DNA of 64,000 nt from contig CAMBDW010000007.1 in assembly GCA_945865535.1 (NCBI GenBank), forward strand, positions 22,707-86,706, given 5' to 3'. The notes beneath the pieces were generated by a model. That model worked only from the letters and a program-made list of their open reading frames with translations. It did no database searches and was not told the DNA's origin. A program made the position numbers and the translations under genes. This document shows positions 56,290 through 64,000 of this stretch, piece by piece (the stretch's first letter is position 1; every line of letters starts with the position of its first letter). This DNA comes from Chryseobacterium gleum (GTDB lineage: Bacteria; Bacteroidota; Bacteroidia; Flavobacteriales; BACL11).

Positions 56290-57886
56290 CAAAAGAAGTT
56301 CTTCTATTTAACTCTCTACCATTCTCTGATTCATTTGGTGCAAGTGGTTTTGACTCACCATAGCCTGTATAAGAAAGCTTGTTTTCAAGTTTAATTATTA
56401 TGTAATCATACACTGCTTTTGCTCTTTTTTCGGAAAGAATGAGATTATCAAAATCGCTACCAACATCATCTGTATGTCCTTGTATTTCAATCTGTAAATT
56501 TGGGTTTTTTGCAAGGTACGCAATCAATTTATCCAACTCCTCATATGATGAGGCATCAATCTCGGAGGAATTAGAAGCAAAAGTTACATTTTTTAAAACT
56601 ACCTCCTCTCCTATTTTCTGAGTAATTATATCTAGCTCTAATTCAGATATCTCATTGGCTTGAATGCTTTCAGGCAAGTCAAAAACAAAAATATCTTCTA
56701 ATCCAAAACCACTTTTATTAGAGGTGTAATAAGCCGTTTTGCCATCATTGGCTACTACTAGGGAGTTTTCAGTATTATGTGTATTTATTGGATAACCAAT
56801 ATTTTTTGGAGTTCCCCACTTCTCTAGAGTGTTTTTTCTTCTACTAACATAGATATCGTAATCTCCCATACCAATATTACCATTTGATCCAAAATAGAAG
56901 GTTAGGTTATCAGGATGTAAAAAGGGTGACATTTCATCATGTTTTGTATTAATTGAAGATCCTAAATTTTCTGGCTCTAAAAATCCATTTTGAGTAATTT
57001 CAGAGCGCCAAATGTCTTTACCCCCATAACCACCTTGCCTACTACTTACAAAATACAAATATTTTCCATCAGGAGAAAAACAGCCTTGAGAATCCCAATA
57101 TTCTGAATTAATAACCTTACCTGCATTATACGTTTTACCATCAATGAATAAATACAAATCACACCTACCTACTCTATCCTCTCTATCGCAAGCAGTAAAA
57201 ACGGCCCTATTTTTATCTGTTGAAAATGAGAAAGCACCTTCATTGCCATAGGTATTCAAACTATTGCCATAAGGAACTGCTAGACTCCAAGAATTATTTG
57301 TATCCTTTTCTGAAATAAAAAAATCCTCTTGCAAGACATTATTTTTCATAAATCTCCTAGAGTAAACTAACTTTTTACCATCAACAGAAATAGCCGGTAA
57401 ATACTCCTCATTTTCTGAATTGATATGTAGCCCTAAATTTTCGGGCTTAAAATCAACAGGATTTTTTATAGCCTCAATAGCAAACTTGCAATTTTCTATA
57501 TAGATATCCATATCTATTGTATTTGTATTATGAATAATTATTTTATCAGCATAAAACAAAGCCTCATTATAGAATCCATTAGAATAGTAGAGCTTTACTA
57601 CTTGCTCAATTCCTTTTACATCTATGGGGTCATTTTCATTATAAACTTTTAAAAGATAATCAGCAGCAAGTTCAATTTGATTATTATTTGCATAAATAGA
57701 TGCTAAAAGTAAATTTGGTTGCCTCCAATCTGGAGTGTTTTCTAATGCCTTATTAGCATATTTAATTGCTTGCTCCATATTTCCCTCAGCATTGTATTTT
57801 ACGGCTTTATCAAAATTCTTATAGTCTTTAGTTTGAGGGAAAGATATAAAAGGAAAAAACAATAAAACGAAAAGCAATTTTCTCAT
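56279..57886 (-). CDS. TPR / PD40 / OmpA-like envelope protein, PorE-like
   Basis: 535 aa with signal peptide MRKLLFVLLFFPFISF. Domains in order: TPR repeats (about 20-135; AVKYNAEGNMEQAIKYANKA), PD40/WD40-like propeller blades (about 150-400; PAISVDGKKLVYSRRF, SPDGKYLYFVSSRQGGYGGKDIWRS), and a C-terminal OmpA domain (about 430-535; VTFASNSSEID, LQIEIQGHTDDVGSDFDN, LSEKRAKAVYDYI) that binds peptidoglycan. This order matches PorE of the type IX system and related gliding proteins, except that I see no carboxypeptidase-regulatory-like domain between propeller and OmpA. It abuts queE without a gap. Confidence 0.88.
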   Translation of the reverse strand: MRKLLFVLLFFPFISFPQTKDYKNFDKAVKYNAEGNMEQAIKYANKALENTPDWRQPNLLLASIYANNNQIELAADYLLKVYNENDPIDVKGIEQVVKLYYSNGFYNEALFYADKIIIHNTNTIDMDIYIENCKFAIEAIKNPVDFKPENLGLHINSENEEYLPAISVDGKKLVYSRRFMKNNVLQEDFFISEKDTNNSWSLAVPYGNSLNTYGNEGAFSFSTDKNRAVFTACDREDRVGRCDLYLFIDGKTYNAGKVINSEYWDSQGCFSPDGKYLYFVSSRQGGYGGKDIWRSEITQNGFLEPENLGSSINTKHDEMSPFLHPDNLTFYFGSNGNIGMGDYDIYVSRRKNTLEKWGTPKNIGYPINTHNTENSLVVANDGKTAYYTSNKSGFGLEDIFVFDLPESIQANEISELELDIITQKIGEEVVLKNVTFASNSSEIDASSYEELDKLIAYLAKNPNLQIEIQGHTDDVGSDFDNLILSEKRAKAVYDYIIIKLENKLSYTGYGESKPLAPNESENGRELNRRTSFVIQ

Positions 57887-58519
57887 TTATGGAATATTCA
57901 TATATTTATGACTTTGTAAAGAAATAGTCCATTTTGTATTCACTTTTACAAAATCAATAATCATAGGTATTATTAGTTCTCGTTTACTCCATTCGGCTTG
58001 TAAATACAATTTACAATCTTTACTTAAACCTTTGCTTTGCTCTTCAGCCCAAATTAAATCATGCTTATTGTTTACAATAACTTTTAACTCATTTGTAATT
58101 GGCTTTATTAGATCTAATGGTGGTTGCATTTTTTTAGGAGATAAACAAATCCAATCAAAATCACCACTATATGTATAAGCACCTGAAGTTTCTAAATGTA
58201 CTTTTAAGCCATTATTTTTAAGTGCAGCAGTCAACTTATCTAAATTCCACATTAATGGCTCTCCTCCAGTAATAACGACTGTATCCGCAGGATATTTGGC
58301 AATTCCTTTTAAAATATCAGCTATTGTAGTTGGAGGATGCAAATCAGCATTCCAACTTTCCTTTACATCACACCAATGACACCCTACATCACAACCCCCA
58401 ATGCGCAAAAAATAAGCGGCTGTACCAGAATAAAAACCCTCACCCTGAATGGTATAAAAAGCTTCCATTAAAGGGAGCATTTCACCCTTATCAACTGCTA
58501 ATTTTGCTAGTTTATCCAT
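57887..58519 (-). CDS. queE: 7-carboxy-7-deazaguanine synthase (radical SAM)
   Basis: 210 aa from the ATG at 58519; the open frame extends further upstream, but that part crosses the promoter and reads as non-protein. It makes the deazaguanine ring of queuosine. The radical-SAM cluster CDVGCHWC has Cys43, Cys47 and Cys50 (CxxxCxxC). Opening LPLMEAFYTIQGEGFYSGTAAYFLRIGGC is typical. TGGEPLMWN follows. No queC or queD gene is nearby. The -7 box ends 5 nt before the ATG. Confidence 0.95.
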   Translation of the reverse strand: MDKLAKLAVDKGEMLPLMEAFYTIQGEGFYSGTAAYFLRIGGCDVGCHWCDVKESWNADLHPPTTIADILKGIAKYPADTVVITGGEPLMWNLDKLTAALKNNGLKVHLETSGAYTYSGDFDWICLSPKKMQPPLDLIKPITNELKVIVNNKHDLIWAEEQSKGLSKDCKLYLQAEWSKRELIIPMIIDFVKVNTKWTISLQSHKYMNIP

Positions 58520-58524
58520 AATGG

Positions 58525-58532
58525 CAAAAATA
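58525..58532 (-). promoter_or_regulatory. -7 box of queE, leaderless type
   Basis: TATTTTTG on the minus strand (exact TAnnTTTG) ends 5 nt before the queE ATG at 58519. Confidence 0.55.
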
Positions 58533-58554
58533 TGTTTTTTATAAAGAAGAATAC

Positions 58555-58562
58555 TATCTTTG
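58555..58562 (+). promoter_or_regulatory. -7 promoter box of ftcD
   Basis: TATCTTTG (exact TAnnTTTG), 21 nt before the ftcD ATG at 58584, divergent from the queE box. Confidence 0.55.
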
Positions 58563-58583
58563 CTTTTTATAAAAATTGAAAGC

Positions 58584-60269
58584 ATGAAACAGATTATTGA
58601 ATGTGTGCCAAATATCTCAGAAGGAAGAGATGCTGACAAAATCAAAATTATTTCATCTGTAGTAGAAGAAATAGATGGGGTAAAATTACTAAATGTTGAT
58701 CCAGGAAAAGCTACAAACAGAACGGTAATTACTTTTGTTGGAGAACCTCAACAAGTAATTGATGCTGCATTTTTACTGATAAAAAAAGCTCAGGAATTAA
58801 TTGATATGAGCAAACATTTTGGAGAACATCCAAGAATGGGAGCAACGGATGTTTGTCCTCTAGTACCTATTGCTAATATTAGCATGGAAGAATGTGCAAA
58901 ATGGGCCCATAAATTAGGAGAGAGAGTAGGTAATGAACTCGGTATTCCTGTTTATCACTATGAAGCGGCAGCCAAAGAAGAAAAAAGAAAAAACCTTGCG
59001 AATTGCCGCCAAGGTGAGTATGAAGGACTTTCTAGAAAATTAATTGACCCTGATTGGAAACCTGATTTTGGACCTGCAGCATTTAATAAATCAGTAGAGA
59101 AATCTGGAGCCACTGCTATCTCTGCTCGAGATTTCTTGGTGGCTTATAACATCAATTTAAACACTACATCTACCAGAAAAGCAAATGCAGTAGCATTCGA
59201 TATCCGTGAGGCAGGAAGAATAAAAAAAGATAGGGTATCTGGAAAAATAATGAAAGACGCCAATGGAGATCCTCTAAAAGAGCCTGGATTATTTAAAGCT
59301 GTGAAAGGAATTGGCTGGTTTATTGAAGAGTATGGAGTAGCCCAAATTTCCTACAATTTAACAGACATCAACATCTCCCCTTTGCATGAGGTTTTTGACA
59401 AAAGCTGTGAGAGAGCCCTTGCAAGAGGAATGAGAGTTACAGGATCGGAATTGGTAGGATTGGTACCTAAAAAAGTGTTGATTGATGCTGGGAAACATTT
59501 CTTAAGAAAACAAGAGCGTTCCACAGGAATTCATGAATCTGAAATCATAAAAATTGCTATTAGAACTTTAGGATTGAATGAATTAGCTCCTTTTAATGTT
59601 AGAGAAAGAGTAATTGAATATATGTTGGAGGATGGTATTAAAAAGCCATTAGTAAACATGACACTAACCGATTTTGCTAATGAAACTGCAAGCGAAAGCC
59701 CTGCACCAGGAGGAGGTTCAATTGCTGCTTATTGCGGGGCAATGGGAGTATCGCTTGGGACTATGGTTGCTAACCTTTCTGCCCACAAAAGAGGCTGGGA
59801 TGAGAGATGGGAAGAGTTTTCAACTTGGGCAGAAAAAGGAATGGAATACCAAAATATTCTTTTGGATTTAGTGGATGAAGATACACATGCTTTTAATAAA
59901 ATTATGATTGCTTTCCAACTACCAAAAGATACTCAAGCAGAAAAAGAAAAAAGAAAGACTGCTATACAAGAGGCTACAAAATATGCTATCCTTACACCTT
60001 TTAAGGTTATGAAAACCGCCTTTGCTTCTATGGAAGTGATGAAAGCTATGGCGGATATCGGAAACCCTAATTCGATAACAGATGCCGCAGTGGGCGCTCT
60101 TTGTGCTCGAACGGCTGTAATGGGTGCTTTTTTAAATGTAAAAATAAACTGTGGGGATTGTGAAGACAAAGCTTTTGTTAATGATATTTTAAAGAAAGGG
60201 CAACAATTAGTAGATGACGCTTGCAAAATGGAAGCAGAAATTCTAAAAATTACCAATTCTAAAATTTAA
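58584..60269 (+). CDS. ftcD: Bifunctional glutamate formimidoyltransferase / formimidoyltetrahydrofolate cyclodeaminase
   Basis: 561 aa from the ATG at 58584; codons upstream overlap the promoter. The N-terminal transferase half opens ECVPNISEGRDADKIKIISS and has GEHPRMGATDVCPLVP and GLSRKLIDPDWKPDFGP. The C-terminal cyclodeaminase half (from about residue 355) has FANETASESPAPGGGSIAAY and NPNSITDAAVGALCA. It transfers the formimino group from histidine breakdown to folate and releases ammonia. No hut genes are next to it. Its end overlaps the convergent comEC gene by 11 bp. Confidence 0.95.
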   Translation: MKQIIECVPNISEGRDADKIKIISSVVEEIDGVKLLNVDPGKATNRTVITFVGEPQQVIDAAFLLIKKAQELIDMSKHFGEHPRMGATDVCPLVPIANISMEECAKWAHKLGERVGNELGIPVYHYEAAAKEEKRKNLANCRQGEYEGLSRKLIDPDWKPDFGPAAFNKSVEKSGATAISARDFLVAYNINLNTTSTRKANAVAFDIREAGRIKKDRVSGKIMKDANGDPLKEPGLFKAVKGIGWFIEEYGVAQISYNLTDINISPLHEVFDKSCERALARGMRVTGSELVGLVPKKVLIDAGKHFLRKQERSTGIHESEIIKIAIRTLGLNELAPFNVRERVIEYMLEDGIKKPLVNMTLTDFANETASESPAPGGGSIAAYCGAMGVSLGTMVANLSAHKRGWDERWEEFSTWAEKGMEYQNILLDLVDEDTHAFNKIMIAFQLPKDTQAEKEKRKTAIQEATKYAILTPFKVMKTAFASMEVMKAMADIGNPNSITDAAVGALCARTAVMGAFLNVKINCGDCEDKAFVNDILKKGQQLVDDACKMEAEILKITNSKI

Positions 60270-62346
60270 TTGTGTTTTCAAACAAATAAGCACCCTCAGT
60301 GCTTACATTATAAAAAGGAATGTCCCATTTGAGGCATTCCTTTTTTATTTGCTCACTAGCATAATACGAAACTGAAGAATCGATAATCAGTTGTTTGCAA
60401 GTGATATTTTCTAAATTAATTTTAACTTTATCAGATACAATGATAAAGTCAAATTGCATTTTTGCAATATTAGAGGGTTTTTTAAATTCCTGATCCCAAA
60501 GTAAGATTCTTTGATCATAAAACTGAATAAAATTTCCATTTTTAAAATAATTTTGGTGACTAAATAAATCAGTAATTAAATTAGATTTTTGTATCCCCCT
60601 CTCCCACCTGTAATTCATAATATTAAACCGCATTTTGCTTTGGTCATTATTTAGATGCTCAGAGGCAACAAAATAACTTTTAGTGCCATCTACAAAATCA
60701 ATGGCTCTTTCATCAGCAATATTATACACCACAAAATAATGCTGATTTTGGATAGTCATCTTCTCAAAAATCTGAAAAGAAATCAGCAACAAAGTAAGAA
60801 ACAAAGCTATTTTTATTTTTTGGAAATTTCGATTTATATAAGCCGGAAGGATTAGCAGTATAATACTATAAATCAACACCGTCTCCAAAATGGTGATACT
60901 AATACCTAAACTTAAAGAAAAAGGTAAGCCATCCACCCACTCTACAGAAAAATTTAAGAAAAGCAACAGTTTATTTACAGCCCAAACAAGATATTGGGGA
61001 ACAAGTGGAATAGCATGGATCACAAAAAGTAGAATACCTCCAATAATTATAAAAGTAGCCAAAGGAATCACAAATAAGTTCGAGAGTAAAAAGTAATTGG
61101 GAAACTGATTAAAATAATAAATCCCTAGAGGGAAAGTAGCAATCTGGGCCGCAATAGATACTGCCGTTATTGCCCAAATCTTATCTAACAGCCAATTGCT
61201 AGGCCTGTACCACTTATACAATTTGGGTTGCAAATAAACAATCCCCAAAACTGCAGCATAGGATAATTGAAATCCAACTTGCAATAAAATAAAAGGATCG
61301 TAAAGAAGTAAAATAAAAGCGGATGCAGCCAAAGTATTGTAGATGTTTGTCTGCCTTTTTAAAGCTCCGCCAACTATTACAAAAGAAAACATAGTTGCTG
61401 CTCGTAAAACAGATGGAGACATTCCAGTTATTAAAGCATAAATCCAAAGAGAAAGAAGTAAAAGTATTGCTTTAAGATAACTTCCATATTTGATTTTATC
61501 AAAGAAAAATAGAAGAGAATTAAGCACCATAAAAATAATCCCGACATGCAAACCAGAAACGGCTAAGACATGCATTGCACCAGAACTGGAGTATACCATT
61601 ATTATCTCTCTATCTAGAAAATCTTTATAGCCTAAAAGCAGTGCTGAAAGTACGGAAAGCTCATCATCTTTAAAATTACTTTTAAGAATATTTAATAGCT
61701 TCCTTTGGTATACAAAAGCAGCCTTTGTTATTGAAAATGTTTCTTGGGATTTTACTAATTTCCAGCTCTTAGCATCAACATACTGTTGGGATAAAACACC
61801 ACTATTATACAAGTAATTTTTATAGTTAAATTGTGCTGGGTTTGTAGGGGCATCTATTGATTTCCACTGAGAATTAATTATCAGTTCATCACCAAATTGC
61901 AATAATTCGGATAAGCTATCTTTAGCCAAATATAAGATTGCTTTTCCACTAGTGTTAACCCATTTTTCATCTGATTTAACTGCTATTACCTTAACCTCAC
62001 ATTTATAAGAATTTTGCTTTACAATCACATCCTCTAGCAAACGGATTACTGAATTTCTAGATGGATAATTAGTATAGTGATTGGATTCATTTTCTGGTTT
62101 TTGATTTTCAGTAATAAAAATTCCAAAAGTTACAAAAAAAAGATTGAGAAAAAGTCCAAATACCCACCTTTTACTATAATCTGAAAAGATAGACTTTAGA
62201 AAGTGGCTTAGTAAAATCAAAAAACACAAACAACTTGAAATAATAAAAAAATACTCAGCTGAAAAAGAATAATAGAAAGCCAGCACTATCCCAATTATTA
62301 GAGGTAGCAACAGCCTGAACAATGGTATTTTATTCCAATTTTGCAT
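60259..62346 (-). CDS. comEC: ComEC/Rec2-family DNA uptake channel protein
   Basis: 695 aa. N-terminal helices and a DUF4131 soluble part (about 90-215), then the competence channel domain (about 225-500) with AMHVLAVSGLHVGIIF and MSPSVLRAATMF. The C-terminal 150 residues after the last helices lack HxHxDH, so the metallo-beta-lactamase-like nuclease domain found in long ComEC proteins is absent or degenerate, as is usual in Bacteroidota. It moves single-stranded DNA across the inner membrane. Its -7-like box TATTTTTA ends 5 nt before the ATG. Confidence 0.92.
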   Translation of the reverse strand: MQNWNKIPLFRLLLPLIIGIVLAFYYSFSAEYFFIISSCLCFLILLSHFLKSIFSDYSKRWVFGLFLNLFFVTFGIFITENQKPENESNHYTNYPSRNSVIRLLEDVIVKQNSYKCEVKVIAVKSDEKWVNTSGKAILYLAKDSLSELLQFGDELIINSQWKSIDAPTNPAQFNYKNYLYNSGVLSQQYVDAKSWKLVKSQETFSITKAAFVYQRKLLNILKSNFKDDELSVLSALLLGYKDFLDREIIMVYSSSGAMHVLAVSGLHVGIIFMVLNSLLFFFDKIKYGSYLKAILLLLSLWIYALITGMSPSVLRAATMFSFVIVGGALKRQTNIYNTLAASAFILLLYDPFILLQVGFQLSYAAVLGIVYLQPKLYKWYRPSNWLLDKIWAITAVSIAAQIATFPLGIYYFNQFPNYFLLSNLFVIPLATFIIIGGILLFVIHAIPLVPQYLVWAVNKLLLFLNFSVEWVDGLPFSLSLGISITILETVLIYSIILLILPAYINRNFQKIKIALFLTLLLISFQIFEKMTIQNQHYFVVYNIADERAIDFVDGTKSYFVASEHLNNDQSKMRFNIMNYRWERGIQKSNLITDLFSHQNYFKNGNFIQFYDQRILLWDQEFKKPSNIAKMQFDFIIVSDKVKINLENITCKQLIIDSSVSYYASEQIKKECLKWDIPFYNVSTEGAYLFENTIKF
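60287..60305 (+). terminator. First of two tandem hairpins after ftcD
   Basis: TAAGCAC-cctca-GTGCTTA, a 7-bp perfect stem 17 nt after the ftcD stop, inside the comEC coding region on the other strand. No U-tract follows directly. Confidence 0.4.
60312..60346 (+). terminator. Rho-independent terminator of ftcD inside the comEC coding region
   Basis: AAAAAGGAATG (60312-60322) pairs with CATTCCTTTTT (60335-60345), an 11-bp stem, followed by T and ATTTG. It is about 45 nt past the ftcD stop and overlaps comEC codons on the opposite strand. Confidence 0.7.
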
Positions 62347-62351
62347 TTGAC

Positions 62352-62359
62352 TAAAAATA
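62352..62359 (-). promoter_or_regulatory. Possible -7 box of comEC, leaderless type
   Basis: TATTTTTA on the minus strand, one change from TAnnTTTG, ends 5 nt before the comEC ATG at 62346. Confidence 0.35.
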
Positions 62360-62430
62360 CAAAAAATTAAAAAAAGACACTTTGTTCATTTTTTTTATAT
62401 ATTTACTCCCTAATAACCAAAAAAAATAAA

Positions 62431-63030
62431 ATGAAAAAATTACTTTATCTATGCTTAGCAGTAGCATTTATCTTTACTGCTTGTAAAAAAGAAGAAGGAT
62501 GTACGAATTCAATGGCAACAAATTACAATGCTGATGCTGAAGAAGATGATGGCTCATGTACTTATAGCATTGTAGGAGTATGGACACCAACATCAATGGC
62601 GCTTGAGTCTTCTTATACATATTATCAAAATGGTATTTTGATATATTCTATGGACACATCTTACACATCAACTAGTAACGACCCGGACTGGGAGGCAAGT
62701 ACTATAGAGTTTACTGCAGATGGAGATATGAAAGAGGATGGAGAGGTAATTGGAACTTACACTTACTCTAATAATACCTTAACAATGAATGAGGATGGAG
62801 AAACAACAACAATGACATCATGTACAGTTACAGCAACAACTTTTACAGGAACAATGAGTGAGACTGAAGTTGATGATGATGGACAAGGAGGAGTTGAAAC
62901 ATCTTCATTGACATATTTTATCACTTGTTCTAGAAATACTAGTGGGCTTACAAATACTACTGTAAATCAAAGAAAAGGAAACTCTTCTTGGTTTAATAAA
63001 AGTAACTTACTTAAAAATATCAAGAGATAA
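62431..63030 (+). CDS. Small lipocalin-like lipoprotein with a Cys-flanked DDGSC motif
   Basis: 199 aa. Lipoprotein signal MKKLLYLCLAVAFIFTAC with KKEEG following. Residues about 24-45 are CTNSMATNYNADAEEDDGSC, a short Asp-rich Cys-bounded motif that I recall as a repeat in Bacteroidota surface proteins, possibly calcium binding. The rest has a lipocalin-like pattern, IVGVWTPTSM...TIEFTADGDMKEDGEVIGTYTYSNNTL. Function is unknown. It ends at a strong bidirectional terminator and stands alone. Confidence 0.8.
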   Translation: MKKLLYLCLAVAFIFTACKKEEGCTNSMATNYNADAEEDDGSCTYSIVGVWTPTSMALESSYTYYQNGILIYSMDTSYTSTSNDPDWEASTIEFTADGDMKEDGEVIGTYTYSNNTLTMNEDGETTTMTSCTVTATTFTGTMSETEVDDDGQGGVETSSLTYFITCSRNTSGLTNTTVNQRKGNSSWFNKSNLLKNIKR

Positions 63031-63056
63031 TTTTAAACAAAAAAGCATCATAAATT

Positions 63057-63083
63057 AAAAAGCCAAGCAATGCTTGGCTTTTT
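63057..63083. terminator. Bidirectional rho-independent terminator
   Basis: AAAAAGCCAAGC-AAT-GCTTGGCTTTTT, a 12-bp perfect stem with a 3-nt loop and T runs on both strands, between the convergent lipoprotein gene and sucD. Confidence 0.9.
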
Positions 63084-63105
63084 TCATTTCTATATTACTA
63101 AAAAA

Positions 63106-63984
63106 TTAAGCAGTAACTCCCATTTTTTCTGCCATTAGTTTTCCAATTTCGGCAGGAGATTCGGCAACAGTAATACCACATTCTCTCAAAATTGCCATTT
63201 TAGCTTCTGCTGTATCGTCCTTCCCTCCTACAATAGCACCTGCATGACCCATTGTTCGGCCTACAGGAGCAGTTTTTCCAGCAATAAAGCCAACAACTGG
63301 CTTGGTGCCGTATTTCTTAATCCATCTTGCAGCATCTGCCTCTAATTGGCCACCTATCTCACCAATCATAATGATGCCGTCCGTTTGAGGATCATTCATA
63401 AACAACTCAACAGCATCTTTTGTAGTAGTTCCAATAATAGGATCGCCACCAATACCAATAGCCGTGGAAATGCCCATTCCAGCCTTTACTACTTGGTCAG
63501 CAGCCTCATAAGTAAGGGTTCCTGATTTTGAAACAACACCTATCCTTCCCTTTTTAAACACAAAGCCTGGCATAATCCCACATTTGGCCTCATCAGGAGT
63601 AATCACACCCGGGCAATTAGGCCCTACTAAAGTACAATCTATATCTGATAAATATGCTTTTACCATTATCATATCTTTAGTAGGAATACCCTCAGTAATA
63701 CAGATAATGACTTTAATCCCTGATTGAGCAGCTTCCATTATCGCATTAGCTGCAAATGCTGGAGGAACAAAAATTATAGAGGTATTTGCCCCAACTTCTT
63801 TAACAGATTCACTAACCGTATTAAATACCGGTCTGTCTAAATGAGTTTGACCTCCTTTACCAGGGGTAACACCACCCACTATATTTGTACCGTATGCTAT
63901 CATTTGTTCTGCATGAAAAGTTCCTTCATTTCCTGTAAAACCTTGTACAATTATTTTTGAATCTTTATTTACTAATACACTCAT
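63106..63984 (-). CDS. sucD: Succinyl-CoA synthetase alpha subunit
   Basis: 292 aa. CoA-binding Rossmann N-terminus ([20 protein letters not shown]) and ligase domain with [23 protein letters not shown], and the phosphorylated His247 in [10 protein letters not shown]. It forms succinate and GTP or ATP from succinyl-CoA in the citric acid cycle. The start lies 16 bp from the window edge; sucC is not visible and may be elsewhere, as is frequent in Bacteroidota. Confidence 0.97.
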   Translation of the reverse strand: MSVLVNKDSKIIVQGFTGNEGTFHAEQMIAYGTNIVGGVTPGKGGQTHLDRPVFNTVSESVKEVGANTSIIFVPPAFAANAIMEAAQSGIKVIICITEGIPTKDMIMVKAYLSDIDCTLVGPNCPGVITPDEAKCGIMPGFVFKKGRIGVVSKSGTLTYEAADQVVKAGMGISTAIGIGGDPIIGTTTKDAVELFMNDPQTDGIIMIGEIGGQLEADAARWIKKYGTKPVVGFIAGKTAPVGRTMGHAGAIVGGKDDTAEAKMAILRECGITVAESPAEIGKLMAEKMGVTA

Positions 63985-64000
63985 CTTTTTCTTTTTTGTT

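Noticed and set aside
58520..58645. N-terminal extension of queE by 42 codons
   Set aside because: It would cross the queE -7 box and the ftcD promoter; the conserved QueE start follows the ATG at 58519.

Overview
The window is 64 kb of AT-rich, gene-dense chromosome from a member of the Bacteroidota, most probably a marine or aquatic Flavobacteriales. The evidence is internal. Most transcription units start behind the Bacteroidota-type -7 box TAnnTTTG. Ribosome-binding sites of Shine-Dalgarno type are essentially absent. There are type IX secretion (T9SS) parts and cargo: a PorD-like DUF4835 protein, a PorE-like TPR/PD40/OmpA protein, a CHU_C gliding-type C-terminus and a T9SS sorting tail. 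Many lipoproteins carry SSC or TAC-type lipoboxes followed by K/D/E, and gene neighbourhoods such as bamD-rpoZ-coaBC-porD-recN are typical of the group. I see no tRNA, rRNA, CRISPR array, insertion sequence, phage or integration scar, so the window is core chromosome rather than an island.

Layout. 1-7.3 kb: a truncated M16 zinc protease and gyrA (-), then clpC (+), then fabI (-). 7.3-12.2 kb (-): bamD-rpoZ-coaBC-porD-like-recN, read as one overlapping operon. 12.3-17.6 kb (-): prmC, an NTF2-like protein, ligA, a DUF6913-like protein, dapA and a glutathione peroxidase. 17.6-20.5 kb (+): ribD, a DMT transporter and an M42-type aminopeptidase. 20.5-25.1 kb (-): a cobalamin riboswitch, a T9SS-exported beta-propeller, a DUF5074-type propeller lipoprotein, an atypical SDR lacking its catalytic Tyr, and a photolyase. 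25.3-28.2 kb (-): a secreted nuclease, an HMG-CoA-lyase-like enzyme, pyrD and an XRE regulator. 28.6-31.5 kb (+): a ZIP transporter, smpB and a beta-helix lipoprotein. 31.5-33.9 kb (-): a LuxC-type acyl-CoA reductase and a sodium/solute symporter. 34-37.8 kb (+): recR, a 2-oxoacid dehydrogenase E2, a DnaQ-DUF3820 fusion, an SdpI-like protein and an FAH-family hydrolase. 37.8-44.9 kb (-): a tight six-gene operon guaB, parvulin foldase, lipoprotein, surA, moxR, def. 45-49.4 kb (-): a giant CHU_C surface protein and a FabK/nitronate-monooxygenase-like flavoprotein. 49.5-56.3 kb (+): glyA, relA/spoT, a Fur-family regulator, purA and an OstA-like protein. 56.3-58.5 kb (-): the PorE-like protein and queE. 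58.6-64 kb: ftcD (+), comEC (-), a small lipoprotein (+) and sucD (-).

The genes are mainly housekeeping: DNA topology, repair and replication (gyrA, recN, ligA, recR, photolyase, DnaQ-like), protein quality control (clpC, def, smpB, foldases), envelope biogenesis (bamD, OstA-like, surA, porD/porE-like) and nucleotide, cofactor and amino-acid metabolism. The most system-like part is the cobalamin-riboswitch unit at about 25.13-22.5 kb. It probably makes a surface B12-capturing pair comparable with the BtuG propellers of Bacteroides, but the first protein is built as T9SS cargo and no btuB or btuCDF is nearby. The strongest sequence-level regularity is a set of promoters whose -7 box ends only 4-5 nt before the start codon, which predicts leaderless mRNAs for several genes.
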